In this document: positions 26,317-35,396 of the stretch, one piece after another
Position numbering within the stretch: position 1 is the stretch's first letter
Layout: every line of letters begins with the position of its first letter
NCBI RefSeq assembly: GCF_001570565.1
Contig: NZ_BBXE01000023.1
Span: 1 to 64,000 of the forward strand
DNA length: 64,000 nt
Reading direction: 5' to 3'
From: Herbidospora yilanensis
GTDB taxonomy: Bacteria; Actinomycetota; Actinomycetes; Streptosporangiales; Streptosporangiaceae
Program-made: the position numbers and the translations under genes
The notes under the pieces: model-generated
What the model was told of the DNA's origin: nothing
The model's database searches: none
The model's input: the letters and a program-made list of their open reading frames with translations, nothing else

Positions 26317-27864
26317 ATGGAGGACATAAGCCGGGAGCAGTCGGAAACCCCGTCGTTGCTCGCAATGCGGGACATCGTCAAGCAGTTCCCCGGCGTGCGT
26401 GCACTCGACGGGGTGGACCTCGACGTCCGCGCCGGAGAGGTCCACTGTCTATTGGGACAGAACGGGGCCGGGAAGTCGACCCTCATCAAGGTGCTCGCGG
26501 GCGCCCACCAGCCGGACTCCGGCGAGGTGCTGATGAACGGCGAACCGGTGAAACTGACGACACCGACGGCCGCTATGAAGCTGGGCGTCGCCACGATCTA
26601 TCAGGAACTCGACCTCGTCGACGGCCTCAGCGTCGCCGAGAACGTGTTCCTCGGGCACGAGCACGCCACGATGGGATTCACCCGCCGGGGCGCCACCAAC
26701 GCCGCCACCAGGAAGATCCTCGAACGACTCGGGCACGGCGAGATCCGCCCGACGACCGAAGTGGGCCGCCTCTCCCCGGCCGGCAAGCAGGTCGTCTCCA
26801 TGGCGCGGGCGCTGTCGCACGACGCGCGGATCATCGTCATGGACGAGCCCTCGGCCGCGCTGGCGCACGACGAGGTGAGCAACCTCTTCCGGATCATCCG
26901 GGAGGTGACCGCCCAGGGCGTCGCCGTCATCTACATCTCCCACCGCCTGGAGGAGATCCGGGAGATCGGCGACCGGGTGACCGTGCTGAAGGACGGCCGC
27001 ACCGTCGCGGTCGGCCTGCCCGCGAAGGACACCCCCACGAACAAGGTCGTGTCGCTGATGACCGGCCGCAACGTCGAATACGTGTTCCCGCCGCGCCCTG
27101 ACGGCGGCTTCGGGGACGAGATCCTCACGATCGAGAACTGCTCGGTGGCCGGCATGGTCCGCGACGTGTCGTTCTCGGTCCGCGCCGGCGAGATCGTCGG
27201 TCTCGCGGGACTCGTCGGCTCCGGCCGCTCCGAGATCATCGAGGCCGTGTACGGCGCCCGGAAGTTCTCCGGGAAGATCACGCTGAACGGCAAGGCCGTC
27301 AAGCCCGGGAACACCACCCGCACCGTCGGGCTCGGCATGGGGCTGGCCCCCGAGGAGCGCAAGGCCCAGGGCCTCCTCCTCGGCCAGAGCGTCGCCCGCA
27401 ACATCACCTTGGCGAGCATGGAGCGTTACTCCACCTTCGGCTGGATCAACCGGAAGAAGGAGGCGGAGGAGGCCGCGCACCTGGTGAAGGCGCTCGACAT
27501 CCGCCCGCCCGACCCCAACCGCATCATCAAGACCCTCTCCGGCGGCAACCAGCAGAAGGCGGTCATCGGCCGCTGGCTGGTCGGAGAAGGCCGGAAGCTA
27601 CTGCTGCTCGATGAGCCGACCCGCGGTGTCGACGTCGGCGCGCGCGCCGAGATCTACGCCCTCATCCGCAAGCTGGCCGACGAAGGCGTCGGTGTGCTGC
27701 TGGTCTCCAGCGAGGTCCCCGAGGTGCTCGGGCTCTCCGACCGCGTGCTGGTGATCCGCGAAGGCCGCATCGTCCGAGAGGCCGGCGCCGGGGAGCTCGA
27801 TGAGCACACCGTGCTGGACCTCGTCATGGACGCCCACCCGGTGTCCGCCCCCTCCCACGACTGA
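26317..27864 (+). CDS. Sugar ABC transporter ATP-binding protein, duplicated NBD (RbsA/MglA type)
   Basis: I start at ATG 26317; the in-frame upstream region crosses the ROK promoter. 515 residues with two nucleotide-binding domains. NBD1 has Walker A GQNGAGKST (about 48) and Walker B IIVMDEPSAAL. NBD2 has the degenerate Walker A GLVGSGRSE (about 300), intact signature LSGGNQQKAVIGRW and LLLLDEPTRGVDVG. NBD1's signature is LSPAGKQ in place of LSGGQ. One polypeptide therefore powers a CUT2-class (ribose/galactose/inositol type) importer with the permease and binding protein downstream. Confidence 0.94.
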   Translation: MEDISREQSETPSLLAMRDIVKQFPGVRALDGVDLDVRAGEVHCLLGQNGAGKSTLIKVLAGAHQPDSGEVLMNGEPVKLTTPTAAMKLGVATIYQELDLVDGLSVAENVFLGHEHATMGFTRRGATNAATRKILERLGHGEIRPTTEVGRLSPAGKQVVSMARALSHDARIIVMDEPSAALAHDEVSNLFRIIREVTAQGVAVIYISHRLEEIREIGDRVTVLKDGRTVAVGLPAKDTPTNKVVSLMTGRNVEYVFPPRPDGGFGDEILTIENCSVAGMVRDVSFSVRAGEIVGLAGLVGSGRSEIIEAVYGARKFSGKITLNGKAVKPGNTTRTVGLGMGLAPEERKAQGLLLGQSVARNITLASMERYSTFGWINRKKEAEEAAHLVKALDIRPPDPNRIIKTLSGGNQQKAVIGRWLVGEGRKLLLLDEPTRGVDVGARAEIYALIRKLADEGVGVLLVSSEVPEVLGLSDRVLVIREGRIVREAGAGELDEHTVLDLVMDAHPVSAPSHD

Positions 27865-27883
27865 TCGAGCAGGAGCCCGTTCC

Positions 27884-28936
27884 ATGACAGAGGTGAATCC
27901 GCAACAGGTGTCCGCACCCAAGGCGGACGAAACCGCCCCGGCGAAGGCCCACGCGGCCACCGCCAAGCCCTCAGGCGGAGGCGGTCTTCGACTAGGCAGG
28001 ATCGGCGAGATCCCGCACATCGGCCTCGTGCTGGCCCTGGTCATCCTGGGCGCAGTCGGCCTCGTCACCGTGCCGGACGCGTTCGCCACCAGTTCCAACA
28101 TGGTGTCGATCCTGGCCCTGGCCGCGACCATCGGCGTCATCACCGTCGGCGCGACGTTCGTCATCATCGGCGGCGGCATCGACCTGTCGGTCGGCGCGGT
28201 GATGGCCCTGGCCTCCGTATGGGCCACCACGCTGGCGACCCAGGCCTACGGGCCGTGGGTGATGATGATCTGCGCCGTTCTCGTAGGAACCGGAGCCGGA
28301 CTGCTCAACGGCTTCCTGATCTCGTACGGGCGGATGGTGCCCTTCATCGCCACGCTGGCGATGCTGGTGGCCGCCCGTGGTCTGGCCCAGCGCATGTCCG
28401 ACCGCAAGACCCAGCTCGTCGGCCCGGACAACCAGTTGATCGTCGACCTGTCGACGACCCGCGTCCTCGGCCTGCCGCTGCTCGTCTACATCTTCGCCGT
28501 GGTCGTCATCATCGGCTGGCTGATCCTCAACCGCACCACCTTCGGCCGCCGCACCTACGCCGTCGGCGGCAACCCCGAGGCCGCCCGGCTGGCCGGCATC
28601 AACGTGCGACGCCACACGATGATGCTCTACGCCCTGTCCGGGTTCTGCTGCGGCATCGCCGCGATCCTCATCATGGCGCGCACCACGACCGGGTCGTCCA
28701 CCCACGGCGACCTGTACGAACTGGACGCGATCGCCGCGGTCATCATCGGCGGCACGCTTCTGACCGGTGGGCGGGGCACGATCGTGGGCGCCATCCTCGG
28801 TCTGCTGATCTTCACCGTGATCACCAACCTCTTCATCCTGAATGGGCTGAACACCAGTGACCAGCTCATCGCCAAGGGTCTGATCATCGTGGCCGCCGTT
28901 CTCCTTCAGCGGCGCAGCCTCAACGCAAGTACATAG
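27884..28936 (+). CDS. Sugar ABC transporter permease (RbsC type)
   Basis: 350 residues from ATG 27884, 19 bases after the ATPase gene. A roughly 40-residue polar N-terminus is followed by about nine to ten hydrophobic segments, typical of CUT2 permeases; motifs include GGGIDLSVGAVMALASV and GRRTYAVGGNPEAARLAGINV, the EAA-like coupling loop, and IIGGTLLTGGRGTIVGAILG near the C-terminus. It forms the membrane channel with the ATPase and the lipoprotein. Confidence 0.94.
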   Translation: MTEVNPQQVSAPKADETAPAKAHAATAKPSGGGGLRLGRIGEIPHIGLVLALVILGAVGLVTVPDAFATSSNMVSILALAATIGVITVGATFVIIGGGIDLSVGAVMALASVWATTLATQAYGPWVMMICAVLVGTGAGLLNGFLISYGRMVPFIATLAMLVAARGLAQRMSDRKTQLVGPDNQLIVDLSTTRVLGLPLLVYIFAVVVIIGWLILNRTTFGRRTYAVGGNPEAARLAGINVRRHTMMLYALSGFCCGIAAILIMARTTTGSSTHGDLYELDAIAAVIIGGTLLTGGRGTIVGAILGLLIFTVITNLFILNGLNTSDQLIAKGLIIVAAVLLQRRSLNAST

Positions 28937-29026
28937 CAAGTTCTCACCCCCTGCTGGGCCGCGGCATCCGTACCGCCGTGGCCCGGATACCTCACTGCCG
29001 GAAATAACTCTCCAAGGGAGAACAAC

Positions 29027-30094
29027 ATGACCCAGACCCCGGGTCGCCGCGGATTCCTCCTCGGCGGTGCCGTCATCGGCGCCGGTGCGCTCGTTTCGGC
29101 CTGCACCAGCAACGAGCCCGCCGCGGCTCCGGCGGCCACCACGGCCGCCGCCGCCCCCGCGCCGGCCCCGGCCGGCGGGAACGACGCCCCCGGCGACAAG
29201 GTCGTCATCGGCTTCTCGGCCCCCGCCGCCGACCACGGCTGGATCGCGGCCATCGCCAAGAACGCCGCCGACGCCGCCAAGCAGTACTCCGATGTCGAGT
29301 TCAAGGCCGTCGAGCCGACCAACGACATCAACCAGCAGATCTCCGCCGTCGAGACGCTGATCGCCGCCAAGGTCAACGTCATCGTCATGCTGCCGAACGA
29401 CGGCGCGCAGCTGAACCAGATCGCCCGCACGGCCACCGACGCCGGCATCCCGGTCGTCAACCTCGACCGCGTGTTCCCGGACAAGCTGTCGTACCGGACC
29501 TGGATCGGCGGCGACAACTACGGCATGGGCGTGGCCGCCGGCCACTTCATCGGCAAGCGCCTCAAGGACGCCGGGACCTCCAACCCGGTCATCCTGGAGA
29601 TCCAGGGCATCGCCACGCTGCCCCTGACCCAGGACCGCAGCAAGGGCTTCGAGGACGCCCTCAAGAGCTACGGCTTCTCGGTGACCGCCAAGCAGGACGC
29701 GCAGTTCACCGTCGAGTCGGGCACCGAGGTCGCCGCCAACCTGCTCCAGGCGCACCCGAAGATCGACGCCATCTGGAACCACGACGACGACCAGGGCATC
29801 GGCGTGCTGGCCGCCATCAAGGAGGCCAACCGCTCCGAGTTCTTCATGGTCGGCGGCGCCGGTTCGGCCAACGCCATGCGTGACATCCAGGCCGACTCGG
29901 GCGTCCTCAAGGCGACGGTCACCTACTCGCCCACCATGGCGGCCTCCGCGATCAAGCTCGCCCGCCTGATCGCGCAGGGCAAGGGCATGAGCGACCTTCT
30001 GGAGCACCAGGTCCCGCAGTCCATCACCTTGGCCTCCGAGACCATCACGAAGGAGAACGCCGCCGAGTACCTGCCGCTGGGCTTCGAGTCGTGA
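29027..30094 (+). CDS. Sugar ABC transporter substrate-binding lipoprotein (Tat-type)
   Basis: 355 residues. The N-terminus has a twin-arginine motif (GRRGFLLGG) and a lipobox (LVSAC, Cys near residue 26), so export as a folded lipoprotein is likely. An Ala/Pro linker precedes a type I periplasmic-binding fold (KVVIGFSAPAADHGWIAAIAKNA, LDRVFPDK, GGDNYGMGVAAGHFIGKRL, WNHDDDQGIGVLAAI). The pattern resembles ribose/inositol-binding proteins; the ligand is unknown. Its stop overlaps the following GTG start (GTGA). Confidence 0.93.
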   Translation: MTQTPGRRGFLLGGAVIGAGALVSACTSNEPAAAPAATTAAAAPAPAPAGGNDAPGDKVVIGFSAPAADHGWIAAIAKNAADAAKQYSDVEFKAVEPTNDINQQISAVETLIAAKVNVIVMLPNDGAQLNQIARTATDAGIPVVNLDRVFPDKLSYRTWIGGDNYGMGVAAGHFIGKRLKDAGTSNPVILEIQGIATLPLTQDRSKGFEDALKSYGFSVTAKQDAQFTVESGTEVAANLLQAHPKIDAIWNHDDDQGIGVLAAIKEANRSEFFMVGGAGSANAMRDIQADSGVLKATVTYSPTMAASAIKLARLIAQGKGMSDLLEHQVPQSITLASETITKENAAEYLPLGFES

Positions 30095-31254
30095 AGCCGG
30101 TCATCGGGGTTGGCATGGTTGGGTACGCGTTCATGGGACGCGTGCACTCCCAGGCCTGGCGCAGCGTCGGTGCGTTCTTCGACCTGCCGGTCAAGCCGTC
30201 CATGGCGGTCCTGTCCGGCCGGTCGCGGGCGAACACCGAGGCGGCCGCCGAGTCCATGGGCTGGGCGTCCGTCGAGACGGACTGGAAGGAACTCGTCAAG
30301 CGCGACGACGTGCACCTGGTCGACATCTGCACGCCCGGTGACTCGCACGCCGAGATCGCCATCGCCGCACTTGAGGCGGGCAAGCACGTGCTGTGCGAGA
30401 AGCCCCTGGCCAACACCGTCGAGGAGGCGGAGGCCATGGCCGCCGCCGCCCGCGCGGCCGCGGCCCGGGGTGTGCGCAGCATGGTGGCCTTCAACTACCG
30501 GCGTGTCCCCGCCGTCGCGCTGGCCCGCCAGCTCGTCGCCGAGGGTCGTCTCGGGACCATCCGTCACGTACGCGCCCAGTACCTCCAGGACTGGATCGTC
30601 GACCCCGATTTCCCGCTCGTCTGGCGTCTGCAGAAGGACAAGGCCGGATCGGGTGCGCTCGGTGACATCGGCGCGCACATCATCGACACCGCGCAGTTCA
30701 TCCTCGGAGAGCACCTGACGGGCGTCTCGGCCATCACCGAGACGTTCATCAAGGAGCGGCCCCTCGCCGACGCCTCCGCCGGGCTCTCCGCCCAGGGCGG
30801 CGCCGAGATGGGCCAGGTCACCGTGGACGACGCCGCGATCTTCACCGGCCGCTTCGGCGGCGGCGCCATCGCCTCCTTCGAGGCCACGCGCTTCGCCACC
30901 GGCCGCAAGAACGCGCTGCGCATCGAGGTCAACGGATCGCTCGGCAGCATCTCGTTCGACTTCGAGTCGCTCAACGAGTTGTGGTTCCACGACCACACGC
31001 TGGCCGCGGAGGAAGGTGGATTCCGGCGGGTGCTCGTCACCGAGGCCGGTCACCCCTACGCGGGCGCGTGGTGGCCCCCGGGCCACGGACTCGGCTACGA
31101 GAACACGTTCACCCACGAGGTGAAGGACTTCCTGGAGGCCATCTCGGCCGGGGCGGACCCCACGCCCTCGTTCGACGACGGACTCCAAGTGCAGAAGGTG
31201 CTCGACGCGGTCGAGCGCAGCGCCGGCGACGACAGCCGCTGGACGACTGTCTAA
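30091..31254 (+). CDS. Gfo/Idh/MocA-family NAD(P)-dependent oxidoreductase
   Basis: 387 residues from GTG 30091, four-base overlap with the binding-protein gene. Rossmann fold GVGMVGYAFMGRVHSQAW, then HVLCEKPLANTVEEAEAM (the family's EKP motif) and a C-terminal catalytic alpha/beta domain (GALGDIGAHIIDTAQFILGE, with the Asp/His pair). Members oxidise sugars or inositols, often at C3 to a keto-sugar (ThuB-like). Position inside the importer operon suggests it acts on the imported sugar. Confidence 0.92.
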   Translation: MKPVIGVGMVGYAFMGRVHSQAWRSVGAFFDLPVKPSMAVLSGRSRANTEAAAESMGWASVETDWKELVKRDDVHLVDICTPGDSHAEIAIAALEAGKHVLCEKPLANTVEEAEAMAAAARAAAARGVRSMVAFNYRRVPAVALARQLVAEGRLGTIRHVRAQYLQDWIVDPDFPLVWRLQKDKAGSGALGDIGAHIIDTAQFILGEHLTGVSAITETFIKERPLADASAGLSAQGGAEMGQVTVDDAAIFTGRFGGGAIASFEATRFATGRKNALRIEVNGSLGSISFDFESLNELWFHDHTLAAEEGGFRRVLVTEAGHPYAGAWWPPGHGLGYENTFTHEVKDFLEAISAGADPTPSFDDGLQVQKVLDAVERSAGDDSRWTTV

Positions 31255-31292
31255 GACCACGCACACCTTTTCGGGGGGACCGGGGTTCCCGG

Positions 31293-31387
31293 CCGCCCGG
31301 AACGCGACCGGCACGGTCGCGTGTACGCCGTCGCGCCGAGGCGACGTACACGTGAGTGCCACCCGAGCCGTTTCGCGTTCCGGGCGG
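31293..31387 (+). other. Long structured intergenic element
   Basis: Perfect 15-base outer arms (31293-31307 CCGCCCGGAACGCGA, 31373-31387 its complement) enclose a second stem GTGTAC/GTACAC plus GTCGC/GCGAC (31321-31351) with loop GCCGAG. The element fills the gap between the oxidoreductase and the isomerase and ends 44 bases before the isomerase ATG. It could be an mRNA-stability element, attenuator or processing site; no known riboswitch core is recognised. Confidence 0.55.
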
Positions 31388-31431
31388 AAGGGGCAGGCCC
31401 CATCCCAGGAGACTGACGGAGACTGACGACG

Positions 31432-32436
31432 ATGACGCGACCGATCACCCTCTTCACCGGCCAGTGGGCCGACCTGCCCTTCGAGGAGGTCTGCCGCCTC
31501 GCCTCCGAATGGGGCTACGAAGGCCTCGAGATCGCCACGTGGGGCGACCACCTGGAGATCGACAAGGCCCTCAGCGACCCCGGGTACGTCAAGCGCAAGC
31601 TGGAGACCCTGGAGAAGTACAACCTCAAGGTCTGGACGATCTCCAACCACCTGATCAGCCAGGCCATCTGCGACCACCCGATCGACGAGCGGCACAAGGG
31701 CATCCTGCCCGCCCGCCTGTGGTCCGACGACGCCGAGCAGGTCCGCCGCAACGCGGCCGAGGAGACCAAGAACACCGCCCGCGTCGCCGCCCTCCTGGGC
31801 GCCAACACCGTGGTCGGCTTCACCGGCTCCTCGATCTGGCACACCGTGGCCATGTTCCCGCCGGCCAGCCAGGCCATGATCGACCGTGGCTACGAGGACT
31901 TCGCCGAGCGTTTCAACCCCATCCTCGACGTGTTCGAGCAGGAGGGTGTGCGCTTCGCCCACGAGGTGCACCCGAGCGAGATCGCCTACGACTACCACAC
32001 GACGGTCAAGACCCTGGAGGCCATCGGCCACCGGGCCTCCTTCGGCCTCAACTGGGACCCGTCGCACATGGTGTGGCAGCAGCTCGACCCGGCCGGCTTC
32101 ATCCTCGACTTCGCCGACCGGATCTACCACGTCGACTGCAAGGACGCCAAGGTTCGCATCGGCGACGGCCGCCGCGGCATCCTGTCGTCGCACCTGGCGT
32201 GGGCCGACCCCAAGCGCGGCTGGGACTTCGTCTCCACCGGCCGCGGCGACGTGCCGTGGGAGGACTGCTTCCGCGCCCTCAACCACATCGGCTACGACGG
32301 CCCCATCTCCATCGAGTGGGAGGACGCCGGCATGGACCGCCTCATGGGCGCGCCCGAGGCCCTGGCGTACATCTCCAAGCTCAACGCGATCACCCCGCCG
32401 GCCGCGGCGTTCGACGCCGCGTTCAGCTCCGAGTGA
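31432..32436 (+). CDS. Sugar phosphate isomerase/epimerase (xylose-isomerase-like TIM barrel)
   Basis: 334 residues. AP-endonuclease-2-type TIM barrel: [79 protein letters not shown] and [15 protein letters not shown] supply the usual Glu/Asp/His metal ligands. It is the last gene of the sugar operon and ends in a clear intrinsic terminator. It probably isomerises, epimerises or cleaves the keto-product of the neighbouring dehydrogenase; some relatives are now known as 3-keto-glycoside lyases (inference). Confidence 0.9.
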   Translation: MTRPITLFTGQWADLPFEEVCRLASEWGYEGLEIATWGDHLEIDKALSDPGYVKRKLETLEKYNLKVWTISNHLISQAICDHPIDERHKGILPARLWSDDAEQVRRNAAEETKNTARVAALLGANTVVGFTGSSIWHTVAMFPPASQAMIDRGYEDFAERFNPILDVFEQEGVRFAHEVHPSEIAYDYHTTVKTLEAIGHRASFGLNWDPSHMVWQQLDPAGFILDFADRIYHVDCKDAKVRIGDGRRGILSSHLAWADPKRGWDFVSTGRGDVPWEDCFRALNHIGYDGPISIEWEDAGMDRLMGAPEALAYISKLNAITPPAAAFDAAFSSE

Positions 32437-32447
32437 TCATTTAGACG

Positions 32448-32494
32448 AGGCAGGTCTGCGTTTCCGAGGTCAGGGGCGCAGGCCTGCCTTTTTG
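32448..32494 (+). terminator. Intrinsic terminator after the sugar operon
   Basis: Arms AGGCAGG/CCTGCCT extended by CTGCG/CGCAG, followed by five T, starting 12 bases after the isomerase stop. Confidence 0.8.
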
Positions 32495-32506
32495 CCTGTC
32501 TGATTG

Positions 32507-32607
32507 CCGCGCCTCCGGCGCGGCGGCTCGGCCGCCTTCATGTCCGGGCCTTCCCTCGTCGCTCCGGCTCGCTGCGCTCACCTGCGCTCCTCAGTCCAGG
32601 CCCGGAC
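32507..32607. repeat. Dispersed palindromic repeat, copy A
   Basis: A CCGCGCC-TCC-GGCGCGG hairpin is followed by a block with terminal inverted repeats GTCCGGGCCT (32542-32551) and AGGCCCGGAC (32598-32607). The inside (TTCCCTCGTCGCTCCGG, CTGCGCTCCTCAGTCCAGG) recurs almost exactly at 43258-43324. It lies between a terminator and the end of a convergent gene and resembles a REP/MITE-type element. Confidence 0.7.
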
Positions 32608-32655
32608 GCGGCCTCGCACTTCCCCCATACGACTATGTGCTCACCGCATTGTCGG

Positions 32656-33330
32656 TCAGTGTGTTCGCGTCTCCCAGACCGGCTCCTGGGGCTCGTCGTT
32701 GTGCACGATGATGTCGACGTGGTCGGTCGGGCGGACCGTGGTGAAGTAGAGCTGCTGGGCGGGGATGTAACGCTCGCGCCAGCGGCGTTCGACTTCGGCG
32801 CGTGATGACACCCGGCTCTCCCGGATCACGGCACGGTCCACGGTCTTCTCAAGCGCGGTCGACACGAAGACGCGCAGGTCCCACCTGTCGATCAGCTCCG
32901 GGCGCATGAGGAAGACGCCGTCGAAGACCAGCACGGCGTCGGGGGCGGCGGTCGCGGTCGGCGGGGACGACACGGTGTCCTCCGTGTGGTCGTAGACCGC
33001 GTGTCGATAGTTTCGATCTCCGCCCGGGCCGAGCGGATCGAGTAGAACCCGGTTCAGCGCATCGTGGTCGTGGGTGTCGAAGTAGCAGCCTTCGGCCGAG
33101 TATTCACCGCGCGGATAGCGCCGTGCCCGGGGGAAGAGGAAATCGTCGATCGTCGCACGGATGACGTCGCGGCCCTGGTCGCGCAAGACGGCGGCCAGCT
33201 CGTCGGCGAGAGTGGTCTTGCCGGCGGCGGGCGGTCCGTCGATGGCGACCCGTGTCGGGTGTGCGACCGTGATGGACCCGACGGCCTCAGCCAGGCGGCT
33301 GAGCACCTCGTCGCGGGTGCCTTGATCCAC
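32656..33330 (-). CDS. Uridine kinase-like P-loop nucleoside kinase
   Basis: 224 residues. Walker A AIDGPPAAGKTTLADEL, DDFLFPRARRYPRGEYSAEG and HDHDALNRVLLDPLGPGG are typical of actinobacterial uridine-kinase-family proteins; VLVFDGVFLMRPEL supplies Walker B. It would phosphorylate a nucleoside or related small molecule using ATP. No pyrimidine-salvage partner is nearby. Its stop codon faces the repeat copy A. Confidence 0.85.
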   Translation of the reverse strand: MDQGTRDEVLSRLAEAVGSITVAHPTRVAIDGPPAAGKTTLADELAAVLRDQGRDVIRATIDDFLFPRARRYPRGEYSAEGCYFDTHDHDALNRVLLDPLGPGGDRNYRHAVYDHTEDTVSSPPTATAAPDAVLVFDGVFLMRPELIDRWDLRVFVSTALEKTVDRAVIRESRVSSRAEVERRWRERYIPAQQLYFTTVRPTDHVDIIVHNDEPQEPVWETRTH

Positions 33331-33581
33331 GCCTTGTCCCGTCCTCTTCTCGCGAAAAGTCGCCGTGTCGAGCCGACCTTATGCGCGGCGCCTCCTTCGC
33401 TCACCACTCCCCGCGTGTGTGATGAGTCAAGACCACGCGGGCGGCGGAACGCCGCCATTTTCCCGGCCGGGCATGCGGCCCGGGAAGCGACACGTCGAAT
33501 CCGTGCTGCCGGCGTCGATGACCCACGGGTCCGCCCGCGTGAATGCGGTGTGCATTCGTCCAGGCCCGCGACCATGGAGTC

Positions 33582-34409
33582 ATGGACACTCATGTGACTC
33601 TCAACACCGGCCACTCCATGCCCCTCGTCGGGCTCGGCACTTATCCCCTCCACGGCCGGCGGGCCACCGAGGCCGTGCTCACCGCCGTCGACGCCGGGTA
33701 TCGGCTGCTGGACACCGCCGCCAGTTATGGGAACGAGGCGGCCGTGGGGGCGGGGGTGCGCGAGTCGGGGTTGCCGCGTAAGGACCTCTTCGTCACCACC
33801 AAGCTTCGGGGTGAGGACCATGGGGCCGCCAAGGCGCGGGCCGCGCTTGAGGGCTCGCTGGAGCGCCTCGGGCTCGACTATGTCGACCTCTACCTCATCC
33901 ACTGGCCGTTGCCCCGGCTGGGGCTCTACGTCGAGACCTATGCCGCGCTGCTCGAACTGGCGCGGGAGGGGCTGATCCGGTCGGTCGGGGTGTCGAACTT
34001 CACGCCTGAGCACCTGCACGCCGTGGTGAAGGAGACCGGGGTGCAGCCGGCGGTGAACCAGCGGCAGGTGTCGCCCACCCATGCTCAGGTCGCCCTCGTG
34101 GAGGCCACGAAGGGCGACCCGACCGTGATCCAGGCTTGGAGCCCGCTGGAGCGCAATACCGGGATCCTGGAGCATCCCGTGATCGTCGACATCGCCCGGC
34201 GGGTCGGGGTGAAGCCGTCGCAGGTGGTGTTGCGGTGGCTGCTCGATCGGGGGATCGCCGTGGTGCCCAAGTCGGGGGACCCCGGGCGGCAGCGGGAGAA
34301 CATCGACGTCTTCGGGTTCCACCTCGACGCGGGCGACGTCGACGCGATCACCGCTCTCGACACGGGGGAGCCGGTCAGGCTCGACCCGGAGACCTGGGAG
34401 GAGTTCTAG
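33582..34409 (+). CDS. Aldo/keto reductase
   Basis: 275 residues from ATG 33582 (the upstream in-frame ATG at 33543 lacks homology). AKR barrel with the catalytic tetrad in LLDTAASYGNE (Asp, Tyr), VTTKLRG (Lys) and YLIHWPLP (His). C-terminal VVLRWLLDRGIAVVPKSGDPGRQREN matches the NADPH-binding region of the 2,5-diketo-gluconate reductase group. Cytosolic NADPH-dependent reduction of aldehydes/ketones is expected. Its stop overlaps the stop of the convergent SnoaL-like gene. Confidence 0.9.
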   Translation: MDTHVTLNTGHSMPLVGLGTYPLHGRRATEAVLTAVDAGYRLLDTAASYGNEAAVGAGVRESGLPRKDLFVTTKLRGEDHGAAKARAALEGSLERLGLDYVDLYLIHWPLPRLGLYVETYAALLELAREGLIRSVGVSNFTPEHLHAVVKETGVQPAVNQRQVSPTHAQVALVEATKGDPTVIQAWSPLERNTGILEHPVIVDIARRVGVKPSQVVLRWLLDRGIAVVPKSGDPGRQRENIDVFGFHLDAGDVDAITALDTGEPVRLDPETWEEF

Positions 34410-34792
34410 ATCGTCGTCACCACCGAGCCCTGGGCCGAGTAGAGGGGCGCCAGGTCGACGAAGATGCGGTAGTCGGTGATCAGGCCGTCGTCGCCGCGGG
34501 TCCAGATGGAGACGGCCACCACGCTGACCTCGCTGTCGTCGAGCCGGGTGTAGGTCACCTCGGTCTCGGCGACGGTGTCGGCCCCGGCCGTCCAGGCGCG
34601 GACGATCCGGTGCCGCAGGCCGCCGATGGTGGAGAAGAACCCGCGTAACCCGGCGGCGATCGCCTCGCGGCCCGTGTTGGGGTCGGCGTTGCCGAACCTC
34701 AGCGTGCCGTCCTCGGCGAACAGCCGCACGAACGCGTCGGGGTCGAACGCGTCGACAACGTCGAAGACGCGCCGCGCCTCATCGTCGGACAT
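34406..34792 (-). CDS. NTF2/SnoaL-like protein
   Basis: 128 residues with the SnoaL-like polyketide-cyclase/NTF2 cone fold signature: FDPDAFVRLFAEDGTLRFGNADPNTGREAIAAGLRGFF in overall pattern, with VAETEVTYTRLDDSEVSVVAVSIWTRGDDGLITDYRIFVD at the C-terminus (residues about 75-115). Such proteins bind small hydrophobic ligands or catalyse isomerisation/cyclisation. No biosynthetic cluster is visible. Confidence 0.8.
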   Translation of the reverse strand: MSDDEARRVFDVVDAFDPDAFVRLFAEDGTLRFGNADPNTGREAIAAGLRGFFSTIGGLRHRIVRAWTAGADTVAETEVTYTRLDDSEVSVVAVSIWTRGDDGLITDYRIFVDLAPLYSAQGSVVTTI

Positions 34793-34877
34793 ACCGATCC
34801 TCCCTCACGTGATCACTGGCACTGAGGGGGACGATACGGGGGGATATGCCCGGTGAACCCTGTCGCAGAGGTGGGTT

Positions 34878-35288
34878 TCACGATCCCCCGGACGCCCACC
34901 GCTCCCAGTCGCCGGGCGGCCGGTTCCGCATCTCGGTCCAGAGGGCCCTGGCCTCGGCGGGCTCGGTCCGCAGCACCCCGGCCAGCCGTTCCGCGTTGCC
35001 GCCCGAGGCCATGAAGGCGCGGATGGTGGCGGTCCGGATGGCGTCCAGGCGCGACCGGAGACGGTCGGCGTGCCACAACGCGCTCGCCCAGTCTCCCTGG
35101 ACGGGCGCGGGAGAGCCCGGATCGCGGGAGTTGGCCCCGGTCCGGAGCATTCCCAGGGCCCAGAGATGACTGTCGAAGGCCTCTGCCATCAGCTGCGGCA
35201 CATTCTGCATGGCCTCGGCCTCGGCGGCGGTCAGCCGGATGGTGATCTCCAGGCCGCCGTCGTCGGCGGGCCGGGTGGACATGGTCAT
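34878..35288 (-). CDS. Hypothetical protein, 136 residues
   Basis: I start at ATG 35288 (GGAGA five bases upstream). No family is recognised. The N-terminal half begins as a short beta segment (GGLEITIRLTAAEAEAMQ) and the C-terminal half is helical with RLRSRLDAIRTATIRAFMASGG, then TEPAEARALWTEMRNRPPGDW. No signal peptide or membrane segment. It is divergent from the GNAT gene across the hairpin at 35348-35377. Confidence 0.55.
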   Translation of the reverse strand: MTMSTRPADDGGLEITIRLTAAEAEAMQNVPQLMAEAFDSHLWALGMLRTGANSRDPGSPAPVQGDWASALWHADRLRSRLDAIRTATIRAFMASGGNAERLAGVLRTEPAEARALWTEMRNRPPGDWERWASGGS

Positions 35289-35347
35289 CGCTTCTCCAGT
35301 GAACATGTGCAGGTATGTGCTGGGGCGATATACTTCGAGCATTATCT

Positions 35348-35377
35348 GCCTCCCCGGTGCGCCGGGGAGGCTTTTTT
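35348..35377 (+). terminator. Intrinsic terminator/attenuator in the leader of the GNAT gene
   Basis: Perfect 10-base arms GCCTCCCCGG and CCGGGGAGGC, tetraloop TGCG, then six T on the plus strand. No plus-strand gene ends before it. A -10-like TATACT sits only about 15 bases upstream (35329-35334), and the GNAT ribosome-binding site follows 8 bases after the T-run. The layout suggests a leader attenuator or a tiny terminated RNA. Confidence 0.65.
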
Positions 35378-35396
35378 CATGCCCTCAGGAGCCCCC

